NCBI RefSeq assembly: GCF_007655135.1
Contig: NC_045130.1
Location: 620,001 to 684,000, forward strand
Source of the DNA: Punica granatum
Lineage: Eukaryota > Streptophyta > Magnoliopsida > Myrtales > Lythraceae
DNA length: 64,000 nucleotides
Reading direction: 5' to 3'
Numbering within the stretch: position 1 is the stretch's first letter; each line of letters starts with the position of its first letter. A program made the translations under genes and the position numbers. Below are positions 24,541-36,268 of this stretch, one piece after another. Under the pieces are notes generated by a model. It saw only the letters and a program-made list of their open reading frames with translations, made no database searches and was not told the origin of the DNA.

Positions 24541-24991
24541 GAGAATTCTGTTTATTTCATTTGTAAAGTTTTTATTGAGCAAGGCTATAAAGTTTTAACT
24601 AAAAAAAGTGATTATAATGATTAATTCTGTGATCAATTGTAAAATACGATGCAAAGTTCGATTTTTTTCCTTGTAAAAACCCACTTTACATTGAACCAAA
24701 CTCCCCCAACTTCTCAGTCAGGAAAAACCCATCTTTGATGGTTCGAAATTTTGCCGAAAAGCGGTTCGAAATCCCAATTTTCTCGTGGGATACAATCTGT
24801 TCTCTAAAAGAAAATTAGAATTTTAAGAGAAAGTCTACTCTCTATTCTGAAATTTTAGTAAGATCAAATAACATCTTAGTGAACAAAGTATCTAATTATC
24901 GACACTAAATCCAGCTTTAGAAAAAAAAAATTGGGAGAAAAAGCGTAAAGGTCCGCAAAAATATTAATAAAAAATTAGTAAAAGAGGACTA

Positions 24992-25080
24992 TCCGGCTTG
25001 CCGGATTCGAACCAGCGACCTAAGGATGACAGCATTAGACAAACTACAGTCCTCCGCTCTACCAACTGAGCTAAAGCCGG
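24992..25080 (-). tRNA. tRNA-Tyr (GUA) with 16-nt intron
   Basis: The minus strand folds as a standard cloverleaf: 7-bp acceptor stem CCGGCTT/AAGCCGG, D arm with TAGCTCAGTTGGTAGAGC, anticodon stem GAGGA/TCCTT with loop CTGTAGA (anticodon GTA) and T arm with GGTTCGAATCC. Discriminator base is A. The intron occupies 25028-25043, directly after position 37, the usual place in plant nuclear tRNA-Tyr genes. A TTTT pol III terminator follows within 15 bases. It supplies the tyrosine acceptor for cytosolic translation and needs tRNA splicing endonuclease. Confidence 0.97.
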
Positions 25081-25524
25081 GCTTGAGTCATTGATTTCTT
25101 GAAAATAATAAATATTTCTGTCTATAAAAAAGGACGGACAATTTATTATCTATCAAACAGAAGTTAATTTTTTTTTGTTTTTGTTTTTTGGGCATAAATG
25201 ACGGGACAATTAGCAAAACCAACCGAAACTAAGTAAGGTTTCCGCCTGCAATTGTTTCCCTCATACATATATGATCGAGCATTGAATATACACTTCACAT
25301 CCACCCGGGACAACTGTAATAGCTAGCATGATAATATGTATAAAAGCAGTATATTGCTTGCAGTAATAAACAGAGCATTACAAAGGATATGCTACGATGG
25401 TCGGATAAGAGAGATTCACATAACCGTCCTGACCTCACTAACATTATATAACAATCAATCGACTACCGAGAGAGCAAGCTTCTTAACAATGCTTTTTCGA
25501 GGAATTTTGGGGTGTGACGATTTT

Positions 25525-27715
25525 TCAGTCAACATTCGCCGGCTGCATGTTTTCAGCCTCCTTCCTCAACTCCTGAAACAGGACGGATGGCAAATACCTC
25601 TCCCCGAAGCTAGGATGCACGGTCTGAGATTAATCGTGCACTAGAGTATCAATCGGATAAATTGCAAAGAGATCCACTTGAAGAGAGAGCATACTTAAAT
25701 TTGAGTAGGTGCAGGCCCATATAGGAAATGAATCTGAAGCTTACCACAATAAGCATGCCTTTGTTCTCGAGCCTCCTTGAGAGTCTCAGCGCTGCAACCG
25801 TGTTGGCCCCTGATGATATCCCCACCTGCAATGTCGAAGATGGCCATGACCGTATATATTCAACTGAATATAAAGATTCTGAAACCGGTAGGGAATAAAC
25901 GACCCCTCTCATGCAGGTTAGTTAGTACACAGAGTAGAGACCAGCCAGATGTTATCACATTAGGGAACCGACTGAACAGGATATAATAAGGTATGGGCCC
26001 GTGCACAGAATGACAAGAGAGGATGTTTACCATAAGCCCTTCCTTTAGTGCCAATTCCCTGGCCATATTCACTGCCTACCTGCCTCAGAAATTTGATGCT
26101 GTCAATTATTATGAGGTCGAACGAGACTACGACAGGTAATTTCTATCCCTAGAAGGGGCAAAAAGGGGAAAAAAAGAGGGGAAATATTTGGAGGATCTAT
26201 TGCACCCACCATGAGGACTTCCTCCATTACATCCATGTCTAAGATATCTGGCTTGAACCCAACACCATTTCCAGTAATGTGACGAGGGCCTATTAGATAA
26301 GAAGCACTATCAGAGAGACTGAAATATCACACTTGCAGCTCCAGTTCTGCCCAGCCACAAAAAAAACTGTGAATCTCTTTTTATCCTCCTGCTTCTCTTT
26401 TTTTTTTTTTTTTGGGCTTTCCCTCTGTACAGCTGAAGTGAGATAAAGAGAAGGAACAGAATTTTACCTGGTTTCCCTCCACTGAGTATAGTACTCTCGG
26501 CAGGCTCGAGTCCGTATATCTATCATCGTACCATGGATAAGAAGAAGCATGAGCAATGTTAAAAAGAATCTTTTTTTTTAATGATGCCCAGATAAAAATC
26601 TTGAAAGATAAGAACAAGTTGCTTAACCTTGACATTCGGATTCTGTGATTTCAGATATTGCCCGACACCATAAACAGTGCCACCGCTGCCCATCCCCATC
26701 ACAAATATATCAACATGCCCGCTCGTATCCTCCCATATCTCAGGGCCTGTGGTCTCAAAAGTGCACCTGCTTTTTCCATTTATTATTGGTCATTGCTTAA
26801 TGATCCCTAGATTGAATGACCACACTATCTGAAAGATAATAATATGTCCAACTAATTAAACATTCTATTAGGGAACAAGTTGGGGACTAAGCAATAGCGA
26901 TGTTACCTGAGTATTGGCCTGATTAGAGAATTGTTGCAGCATGAAAGCATTTGGGGTGGACTCCAGAAGCTCGTGAACATTCTTGGCAGTCCCACCCATC
27001 CCTTTGGTGGGATCAGTGAGGATTAAGTCGGCTCCAAATGCTTTCATGGTGACCCTCCTCTACAGGCTGGTACGTAGGAGGGCATGGTCAGGACCATCTT
27101 GTAGCCTTTCATTGCCGCCATGAAAGCCATGCTAATGCCCATGCTCCCAGACGTCGGTTCTATCAGAGTCGTCTAGTAAAGAGCATTTGCAAGAACTGAA
27201 CGAGAATTATATCAGATGATATCCTATCCTCAAGAGACACGACAGACAGATGTTGAAAAGAATAAGGAAAAACAGAATTATCTTACATTTTCAGGAGTGA
27301 TTAAACCTTTCTTTTCAGCATCATTGATCATAGCAAGGGCAGGCCTGGAAACCGATGTAACCCACAATTCATCATCATCATCATCATATTGAGCTAGGAA
27401 ATAGGAATATTATTCAATCGAAGGAAACAAACGAAACAAAGCAAGAGACACCGTACTCGTCTGTTTCTTGTCAACCACAGCTTCAGGCTTCAGGCTTCAG
27501 GCTATATGAAAAGTCTAAATGGCATGCACATGCCAAATGAAAGCAGTTTTGGTTATTGTTTTAGCTCACTTAACCTCGGAAAGAGGAATGGCAATGGAAT
27601 GTTACCTGTCTTTGATGCTGGCGGTGGGTTGCATCATTTCTTGCTTGACAGCAACATAAGCTCCGCATCCTTGTGTGATTTTGTTGAGGAAGACCAGAGG
27701 AGTCCTCCCGATGAG
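25525..27715 (-). pseudogene. Beta-cyanoalanine synthase (CAS/CYSC1-type) pseudogene
   Basis: Homologous exons of a PLP enzyme of the cysteine synthase family are legible in order: 27606-27715 ([26 protein letters not shown] with the PLP lysine), 27287-27344, 26907-27172, about 26627-26765, about 26467-26523, about 26212-26295, about 26035-26070, about 25752-25816, and the last exon ending PANVD-stop at 25525. [14 protein letters not shown] and TLIEPTSG point to mitochondrial cyanoalanine synthase rather than cytosolic OASTL. Lesions: a 2-base insertion near 27072 followed by a TAG at 27060-27062; an extra T in the run at 26757-26760 giving an immediate TGA; loss of the start of the exon before the MARELALKEG segment. 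The first exon with transit peptide is missing. Introns are retained, so it arose by DNA duplication, not retroposition. Confidence 0.88.
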
Positions 27716-29380
27716 CTGGAAGGCAAAAAACATCGAAAGAATTATTATTAAATGAGAGAAAAAATAAAAAAGTAATGATTATGTTGTTGGATTGATGGAA
27801 GAATAGAGCGGAGTGAGGAAATTTATTATTAAAAATTGAAAAAAAAAGTAATATCGTGTCGTTGAAAGTAAATGAATAGTTGGAAGAATAATATTAAAAA
27901 ATTAATTTTAATAATGGTCAAAAAAAAATATGTGAGATAATTTATTATTAAATTGAAGAAAAAAATAAAAAGATAATGACTGAGGATCTCCTTCCCATTC
28001 ATCAAAAGAGGATCTCCTTCCCAATTTTTATTGGGATTCGTGGTCAATTGTCGCGGGAAGGTGATCGATCGAGATTTCAGGATAACTTAAAAAATAATTT
28101 AATATTCTTACACACTGTGAATTTTTTTAAAGTCTATTTCCCTTTTTAGTTTGTCCAGCCGATCAACCTAAAGTTTCTTGCTCTTATAATTCATGTATAG
28201 TGTTTGGGTATTTTTCTCCGTATTCACTTTTGCAGTTGACCAATGTATTCATTTGGATATATTGTTGAATTGAAAGAAAAGTAAAGTGGATAAGAAATGA
28301 AGTCCCCGTCATCTATCTGGGGTACGATTCAATTCATTGGGTTGTTATGAAACATGTGGTCTGGTGTGGTAGAGGGGTGGGCCGAGCGAGGCAGATTTAA
28401 GAACAGAACAGCAAAGCTAGCTAGCAGGGAGGGAGGGAGGGAGGGAGCGGAGGAGGAGCTGATAATGGATGATAATGATAGGGAATGATAGGGATTGGGA
28501 CCTGAGAGACACTGCGTTTGGTTTCCTCATCAAAGTTCGTCAATGCCCTCCTCCGAACTCATAAAGCTTAACTTGCACGTCTGAACCTGCGATGTCTACT
28601 CAATCATCAAAACTGAAATTCAATTATTTTTTGGTGTGATCAGAACTCGTACCGATAAAACATCGACTCTCACTGCTCTAACGAGCACTTTTTATGGAAC
28701 TACGATCAAGCTTTTCTTTCTAGATGAAACGAAAGAGATTTTGCAACCTGGGCAATGCATTGATTCATAAAATGTCGGGTTGAAAAGTCCCAATCTCTTC
28801 CAAATCAGGCTGCAGGGTAATCCCGTGCATGTATATGGAGGGCCTCATATTTGACTCGTCTGGGGAAATGAAAATTTTCGAGAGACGCGCAAACTGACCA
28901 TGTTGTTGGGGGGTACTACTACTCATCTAATTCACTTTCCATGTTTTTTTTTTTTTTTGGGGGCACGCATTCACAAACCTTCTTGCGTGGGTGAGTTTCT
29001 CAATTTCTAATCCCAACCGGCAATCAAGCTAAACGTGCAATCTGATGAGCCATAAAAATATTGACTAGTTTTGCGCTTTTTTCTAAATATATCACAAGTA
29101 GTATATAAATGCACAATTTCAGATTGATTACACGACGTCAATTATTCCGTTAAATATAATAGTTAGCGAGAGTTAACGATGCAATGTAGTATACCATGAT
29201 TACACGAGTGTCACCCGATGTCGTTAGCTCCATGTTAGCTGTTATCGTCCAAGGTCTACTCGTCCAATTATGTTCTATCGTGTGGCACCGTTAGCTCAAT
29301 GTTAGCTATATAATTACAATTTGACTAAATAATTTATATTTTGTTAAATGAATAACTAAACCTAAAAGTCATCCTATATA
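27716..29380. other. Intergenic DNA
   Basis: Contains the AT-rich dispersed repeat (27750-27985) shared with 16090-16340, a (GGGA)n tract at about 28426-28446, and further AT-rich sequence. No first exon of the cyanoalanine synthase could be found on the minus strand here. No gene is supported. Confidence 0.45.
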
Positions 29381-29439
29381 AAAAAAAAAGTGAAGCTTGT
29401 GCTTTTATATGTTATTTCCGAAGGCCGTATACATTTAGA

Positions 29440-29560
29440 AAAAAAAAATGTAAATGTCGTGTATTTTTATATTATTTTTCAAAAGTGATGTTATATTTAG
29501 AAAAAAAATGTAAATGTCATGTATTTTTATATTATTTTTCAAAAGTGACGTTATATTTAG
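29440..29560. repeat. Tandem repeat, 60-bp period
   Basis: Two near-perfect 60-bp units begin with GTAAATGTC at 29450 and 29510, and run through TTTTTCAAAAGTGA and GTTATATTTAG. Degenerate partial copies flank them on both sides. Confidence 0.8.
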
Positions 29561-29702
29561 AAAAATATATATATAAGTGCGATGTTTTTTTAAAGTAAAT
29601 AAGCGAAAACATAAAAAATATATATATACTCTGATCAGATCTGATGATGGAAACCTATATATATATATATATAAAGAAAAAAAAATCAAAGAAAGAAAGA
29701 GG

Positions 29703-31078
29703 ATGAAGAACCAAAAATCTTCTTTGCTTGCCTTCTTCTTCTACTTGTATCTCCTCGTCCTTGCCTTGGCCCCGATCGCCGAGGCCGGGCAACGGCGGGT
29801 CCACATCACCGACGACCTCGACGGCGTCGTCGATGACGAGGAGGACGAGGACTGGAAGCAGTGGGGTCAGAGATCCCGCTCCGCCCCCCCGGATTTGGAT
29901 CCCCCGCCCGACTTCTCCAACATGGACTTGTCCCGGGTCCAGGAGGAGACGATGAAGCGGCACGTCGGCCCCACCTTCGGCTTCGTCAAGCTCCGCTTGG
30001 GTGTTCGCCGGAATCGGGTAACACCCCCATTCCCACTCCCAAATCTCGGATGTTCAAAAAGCTCTCTATCCTCTGGCATAGATTATTGTTGCCATTGCAT
30101 TGGTAGATTTCCATTTTGAGTCCTAATAAATACTTCCATCTGCTTCAGGCCTGTAGTTTTCTTGAATTCATTTGTCAAGTTAGCGTTCTGAGCCTGAAAG
30201 GCCCCATTTTTGGTAATGAGAAAGCACGCACGGAAAAGGAACCGATCGAGTAGATTATTCTATTGCAGAAATGCCTAATCAGTAGCTATTCAGGGCGAGT
30301 CAGTAATCAGTGGAGCAGCATTATTTTAGCAATCATCACTGTCAAACATGTTTGGTGGCTAAGCCGTACAGCTTAATGGAGTTCGGTTCTCAGAGTCATG
30401 TGTCGTTCTCTTATTTTGCATTCCAATTGGTGGTTGCCCTCAGTCGAATCATTCTGATGTGCCCTTGAACTCTGATCTCCAGGACACCGTGTCCGAGATT
30501 GCTACGACATGGAATAAAGTTCTGAAAACAGGAGGTGTTGAGGCGACGTTCATGGCTGTCGATCTGAACACGATAATGTTTACCTTGATGAGAGGGCAAG
30601 ACACAATGGAGGTATGCAAGGCTAATTATACTTGCATTGCTCTCTGTCTCTAGTTACCGGGTTTTGATCCTCTTGTTTTAGGCAGGCGTGCGATTTGCTT
30701 ATGCTTTATGAATAAATGGTGTCACGATAATATTCTTGTTTATGGAGGAGGGATGTGATTGATATAGCTTTTGGTGGGAATAAGTTTTCCTGCTTTCTTG
30801 GTTTTAGGGAACTACAGAGGTTAAGAAAATACTTGGAGATGCAAACTTATTGCCATTTTTTTTTGCCGCAGCTGAAGGAGTTCTTATTGGACCAGCAGGA
30901 GGCATACGAAGTAAAGATCGGGGACAGAGCTTTCCGACGGCCTGGAGATCCTTCCCTAGATGAAATAGTGAAGAAGCTTCACGCTGAGAAGCAGAAGGCA
31001 GACGCTTTTCCCGAAGAAGAAGAAGAAGAAGAAGAAGAAGAAGAAGAAGAAGATCGGGAGTCAAAGGAGGAGTTGTAG
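29703..31078 (+). CDS. MESD-like endoplasmic reticulum chaperone, 3 exons, about 216 aa
   Basis: Exons 29703-30017, 30483-30611 and 30872-31078 join in frame. A signal peptide (residues 1-28, cleavage likely after AEA) leads to an acidic segment and then a MESD-type fold: PDFSNMDLSRVQ, a beta strand around FGFVKLRL, DTVSEIATTWNKVL, TIMFTLMRGQDTMELKEFL and YEVKIGDRAFRRPGD. Animal MESD assists folding of LDL-receptor-family proteins in the ER. Plants lack that receptor family, so the client is unknown. The protein ends in a glutamate run of about 13 residues and then KEEL, an acceptable variant of the KDEL/REDL retrieval signal. The E-run comes from a GAA microsatellite and may vary in length. 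Start choice: this ATG opens the signal peptide. The frame extends upstream, but only into low-complexity sequence. Confidence 0.87.
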
Positions 31079-31408
31079 TGCCATGCATGTTGATTTACAG
31101 ATGAGGTTCCTCTATTTAGATATCTCAAAGCCAAATATTCTTTAGGACATTGGTTAGTTAACAAAATCTGATCTGATATTTTTTTTTTGTTGTTTTTGTT
31201 TTGGGGGTTGAGCCCAAGTTAATAGAACTGTCCTGCGCATCGCATACTATATGTTCTTCCCTAATACCCCCGGGAAGCAAGAGACAATATACAGAAGGAT
31301 GGGCCATTGATAAGAAATGTCATTCACTGTGGTTATTTGCAAGACCCATTTTTATGATCACTGATTCTTTTGAGTTAGCAAAGTGATTGCAAGGTCCGAG
31401 GGCTCTAT
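31079..31408. other. 3' flank of the MESD-like gene
   Basis: Probably 3' UTR with a T-rich stretch near 31180-31200. No separate gene is seen. Confidence 0.45.
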
Positions 31409-31424
31409 AGTTCTATGCGTTGTC

Positions 31425-31600
31425 TGGAACTGGAAATGTACTTGGATTCCACGATCTGATAACTCTCAAGCTCATGACTTAAGCCAGCTTGACAATAAGT
31501 CAAATTTTCCTTCCTTTTGTATGTTTGAGGGTTATCCAAAGTTCGATGTACCTTTTATGAATTAATACAACTCTTATCTTATTTATCAAAAAAAAAAAAA
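31425..31600 (+). mobile_element. Severely 5'-truncated LINE copy with target duplication
   Basis: The 15-mer GTTCTATGCGTTGTC flanks the insert at 31410-31424 and 31601-31615. The insert ends in a run of at least 12 A. Its first codons read WNWKCTWIPRSDNSQAHDLS, resembling the C-terminal end of the RNase H domain (WxPRxxNxxAxxLS) of plant non-LTR elements. Only about 176 bases were copied, the classic result of abortive target-primed reverse transcription. Confidence 0.88.
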
Positions 31601-31615
31601 GTTCTATGCGTTGTC

Positions 31616-32500
31616 ATTGGGGAGTTAAAAAAGAGGATTAGTGGTGTCATATTGATTGGGTGATGGTGCAATTATGCTTAAAGCAATCTCTACATAGATG
31701 ATCATAATTATGAAGAAATTATCGATGATATATGTCAACCCCAGTTTTGGCCCACAGAATTCTTCTCTGTCTCTCTCTCTCTCAGCAGAGAGAGTTGATG
31801 TCCATAACATTAACATTCAAGTGGCAGATTACCAACTCTCTCATCCGTCGTATACCTCTCTCATGGGGTAATTGATGATTTGTCCCACCATTTTGATTTT
31901 GGATGTTGTCCCAACATAGGACTTATTCCTCCACTTTAATCAATAAAGCCATCAAAAAGATCTCTCTCTCTCTCTCTCTCTCTCTGTGACAGACAGACAC
32001 AGTTAGATGAATTTTTAGACTTGGGGAGCTTTGAGTTTGAGTGCACAACATTCCTTCCTCTCCGCGGACGCTAAGTTAATTAAATTATAAAGAGAAAGGA
32101 TAAATAAGATAATACCGATAATGATAATGTTAAATAATAATCAATTTAGTGAGCAATAATAAAATATTATAACAATGATAATATATATATATATATAAGT
32201 AGTTTATAATTATAAAAAAAAATGTAAAAGAATTAAAAAGCAGCAGAAAGAAGGACCGCAGAGGAGAATACCGACCAGATCCGGTAATCTGCTGTCTGTC
32301 TATCTAACTACCTCCGTCCAGAAACCTCAACTGGGACTGGACCCGCCGGTTTCACCCCTATCCGTTCCGTTCATGCCTGAGAATTATGTTATTGTAAAAT
32401 TATATAAAAATAAATAAATAATATTTTTAAAAAAAAAAAAAAAAAAAGAAGCTCGCTGGCGCACCCTTTCTCTCTCTCTCGCGCACACCGATTCCCGAGG
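31616..32500. other. Intergenic DNA and upstream region of the ATG8-interacting gene
   Basis: Holds a (CT)n tract at 31961-31985 and A-rich runs at 32430-32447. The region just before 32600 is pyrimidine-rich, as expected for a plant leader. No separate gene is seen. Confidence 0.4.
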
Positions 32501-32598
32501 CAGTTTCTTCTTCTTCATTCTTCTCCTCCTCTCTTTATTCTGATCGAATAAGTTCTTATCTGAAGCGGTTGTCTCCACAGCCTCATCCTCTGGCTCAG

Positions 32599-33201
32599 GT
32601 GAGGATCTGAGCTTCTTAACTTGTCAAATTCTCTCTCCTTGTACTTGCTGCTTCTGTTTTTTTCCGCTCGCTGCTGCTGCCTGCAGCTGATTGTTTTCTG
32701 TTCCTATGGTCGATGTTGTTTGTTGCCATCTGATTCTCTAATTATTCAGGATGGATTAGGACTGTACATATGCATATATATATATATATATATTGTTTCG
32801 GGAGTTTATTGGCCTTTCCGGGGTCCTGTGAGCTGAAGCTGCTGATTTCTGTGAGATTGATTGGCTATTAAAAGTAGTTTCATCTCCCGTCTTGTCTGCT
32901 CCTTTTTCTAGATTTCAGTCAGTCCCTCGGTCGCTATAAGTTGAATTTTGGTAAAGGCGTTGGCTTTGCTGGATGATGAATTTAGCACTCTTTTATGTGT
33001 TTCTTTCGAGCTTCTTAATTAATTCTGCAATCTGGAGCTAATTGGTCTCTTGAATTTGATCGGCTCCAACTGAGCACTGGCACTTCCGTTGTAGATTCTG
33101 GCTTCTTAATTGTTGGGCTGTTTCCTCCTTGGGAATCCTTCTGTAATGTTTCTTTCAATTAGTATGTTATGGTTATTGATCAATGCCCATGAATTCTGAA
33201 G
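32599..33201 (+). other. Probable 5' UTR intron of the ATG8-interacting gene
   Basis: A GGCTCAG|GTGAGG donor lies at 32598/32599 after a CT-rich leader. An AG directly precedes the ATG at 33202, and the interval is T-rich and non-coding. A leader intron of about 600 bp is the simplest reading; there is no transcript evidence. Confidence 0.45.
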
Positions 33202-34542
33202 ATGGCAGATAATGAGGGGTTCGAAGAATCTAATGCTCGCGGAAATGATTGGGAAGTCGTGTCGCTTACCGCATCAACCTATGCAGCCTCTCCTGGTCCA
33301 ACAGAAGTCGAATTGAAGGATGACATCAAGGGGGATACCCACAACCCAGATAAAGCAGAGACTTCTAATGCCATGTTCATATCTGGACACTTTGGCTTCC
33401 ATCCTGCACAGCATGATAATCTACCCCTTGAGATTTCTGATATTGATGTTCTGGAGAAACAAGGAGGCAAAGACAACATTGCGTTTGTGGACGCAGCAGC
33501 GCAAGGTAGATCTAGTGGAAAGGTTGAAAAGGATTGGGTTCTTAAAGGGTTGAGTGTACCTGATGAGTTCCCGGGACTGCACTTTCTCGACGAGAAGAGC
33601 ATTGGGTTATCGATCCATGGATCAGCATTTGAGGACGGCAAGAGTAATCTGCAAGGTTTGAAAAATTTGACTGAGAAGGAGCAGAGTTTTTATAGTTCTG
33701 CTGCCTTCAGTTCTTTTCAAGGTGATACAGCTCTTCGAGCTCCACCTAACTATGTAGAGGATATCTCTGCTTCCGAGGCAGTTGAGAATATGTCTGTTTC
33801 CGAGACAGATGAAACTCCCAATTCGCCTCCAGACTTGTCTGCAGACATTTCACACCAACCCAAGAAGATAAAAGGAGAGAAATCTGGTGGATTTGACCTC
33901 CCTTGTGGAGCTTGGTGGAAGAGAAGAGCTGCTTCCTTTTATGCCCATGCGAAGGAGGCAAACGCATTTTGGTCGGTCTTCGTTGCTGCAGCCGTGATGG
34001 GTCTTGTGATTCTCGGGCAGCGCTGGCAGCAGGAGAAGTGGCAAGTTTTGCAGCTCAGATGGCACCTGTCCATCAACAGTGAGGTATGTCTGGTGATCCT
34101 GTTATCATTCTTCTGTAAGACTGTAGTATTCCAATATATATCCCAAGTTTACTTGGTTTCTAATTGAACTGAATATCATGCTCATTGCTTAAACTGCCGA
34201 TTCTCTTCTATATATGCATAAGTTTCTGGCTTGAGATTTATTTGAAAACCAAATGAGTTTGAGCAATGAATATATGAGCTTCTCTGATAAGTCTCCTCGT
34301 GCTGGCTGCTCTGCAGTGACAGTGTCGATGCCGAACAAAAATGGTATATTTAGACGGCGCATTTTCCATGCGATTCCTCTGTTCGATTTTGGTATCACTG
34401 GCATGTTGCATCACTAATATGAATGGCAATGACCTTTTGACAGAAGAATGGCAGCAAAGAGATGGGGAGTCCCTTGTCTGAGATGAAAGGCGTAGTGAGT
34501 GGCCAACCTTGCTGTTCTCTTATTGAGGGCGGCTCCAAGTGA
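33202..34542 (+). CDS. ATG8-interacting protein (ATI1/ATI2-type), 2 exons, about 326 aa
   Basis: Exons 33202-34083 and 34444-34542 join in frame. The protein begins with an acidic segment and WEVV at residues 17-20, matching the W-x-x-V/L ATG8-interacting motif in the WEVVSLTAS context of Arabidopsis ATI1/ATI2. A long disordered acidic-serine region follows. Then come a conserved WWKRRAASFYAHAKEANAFW block and one membrane helix (about residues 256-272, FVAAAVMGLVILGQRW). Family members sit in ER or plastid-associated bodies and deliver cargo to the vacuole during carbon starvation and senescence. The C-terminal exon ends GQPCCSLIEGGSK-stop. An alternative 3' splice site a few codons downstream (GGCAG at 34449-34453) is possible. 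Role inferred from family. Confidence 0.88.
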
Positions 34543-35065
34543 GATGATGACGAAAATCAAGAGAGTGAGAGAGATGATAGAGAGCTGTTGTAATTTGGTG
34601 CTTGTGATTGTAAATATTTTGGTAAAACAGAAAAACTGCACCAGTAGGAGTAGTAGTACGTACGTACATATTTGAACTTGTGATCTCATCTGTGTTGCTT
34701 TCTTCAAGTCAATTGCTATATATGGTGATGGTGATGGTGATGGTGATGGTGAGGGTGATGGTGATGGTGATGCTATTTCTTCTCTCCATTCTCATCGGTT
34801 TAGTTACAGTAGTGGTAGCTTAGTGAACAAGGTAAAGAAGAAAAACTAGGTTTTGTTTGTTCAGTAAAACATCATTATATCACCTTCTTTGCCACTCGAT
34901 AGAAAACCAGACCTTTGCCTGCTGAAGAAAATCAAGTCGAAGGGAACTGAAGGTGAGCATATTTAGACATATGGGGCAATGATTGATGGACGTGGAAACT
35001 ACACGTACAATTAATAAATGAAATGTGCCAAAGTGAAGACACATAAGTGCACGCTTTTTTCTATA
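34543..35065. other. 3' flank with hexanucleotide microsatellite
   Basis: A (GGTGAT)n repeat with one variant unit spans about 34720-34773. The rest is probably 3' UTR and intergenic DNA. Confidence 0.6.
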
Positions 35066-35078
35066 TATATATATATAC

Positions 35079-36255
35079 GGAAAATTATACATTTTGTCCT
35101 CTAAATTTAATTGCTTTCTTATTTTAGTCCTTCTTTCTATTTTTTTATCATTTACATCCAAAATTTTGGCAGCTTTTATGTTATAGTCCTTTTCCTTTTT
35201 CTTAGTGTGTTTTCATCCAATTCGTTTGCTTACTTTTCTGTTTTCACCATTTTATCAGATTTTTTATTGGAGAAATTTTTAATTTTGGTCATCAACCTTT
35301 TGTAGCTACTTTTTTTTTATCCTAATTCTTTTTTTTAGTGCATCTTTTTTCTTGATATTAGACGTTTTATTATTATAATTTTAATACTTAATTTTCCATA
35401 AAAATGCTCATACAACATTTTAGAAATAAAATATTTTTTAATTTTTTTAAAAAATAAATTAAAATAATCAAAGCAAAATCGTGAATCTATTCGAGTTAAT
35501 GAGAGCGAGTGAGCGTATAGGTTATAGATAATCTTGGCAGGGGCAGTTTGAGTTAGAATCATAAGTACCTGAATTTGCAACCAAAGAAATGAAAAAAATA
35601 TAGAAAAAATAGAGGCAATTGTACCTCGATAGTCAACAATCATGTTTGTGATGCAATGAATGATATCGTGAATCGCAATGATGACTGTGATTGAAAAGAG
35701 AAACGTTGATAGATCTATAGGCTTGTGGTGACCTCTACTAGGATGGTGGTGCTCGGCATCGTCCCCTACCATCGCCTCTCTCCTTCTCAAGTTATCATCT
35801 TTCGTTTAACGATTGGTACCACCTGAATTGTTGAGGTTACTTATCCCTCAAGTTTCAAGTAGATTCATATGCTTCACGTTATTATTTTAATTTATTATTA
35901 TTATTTTAATTTTAAAAAGTAATTGTTTTTGGTGGACTAAAAAGAATGAAAAAGTAATTTTTATTTTCATATATGTCATGTTGGTAAGAAATTTAACATT
36001 GAGGCAATATTTGACAAACAAAAAAGAATTAGGATAAAAGAAATAGTAAAAAAAGGTTGAGGACCAAAATTAAATTTTTTCTTAATAATTATTTTGATAA
36101 AAGGATCTAAATAAAAAAATAATCAAAGCTATAGGACGAAATCGAACCAATAAAGAGGAAAAGGATTGAAATAAAAAAGCAATCGAAGGTATAGAATGTA
36201 AACGATAAAAAAATTGAAAAGTAACATATTTAAAAGATCAAATGTATAGTTTTCC
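35079..36255. mobile_element. Foldback element with inverted arms of about 290 bp
   Basis: The left end GGAAAATTATACATTTTGTC matches the inverted right end GGAAAACTATACATTTGATC. Inverted similarity continues with interruptions for about 290 bases; for example TTTAATTTTGGTCATCAACC on the left is mirrored by GGTTGAGGACCAAAATTAAA on the right. Both flanks are (TA)n ending in TATATAC, so target duplication is likely but cannot be resolved. The core (about 35470-35830) has no transposase. Confidence 0.75.
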
Positions 36256-36268
36256 TATATATATATAC

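Noticed and set aside
30804..31088. Leucine-rich minus-strand ORF opposite the MESD gene
   Set aside because: The leucine run is the antisense of the GAA/glutamate microsatellite in the real plus-strand exon; no family resemblance.
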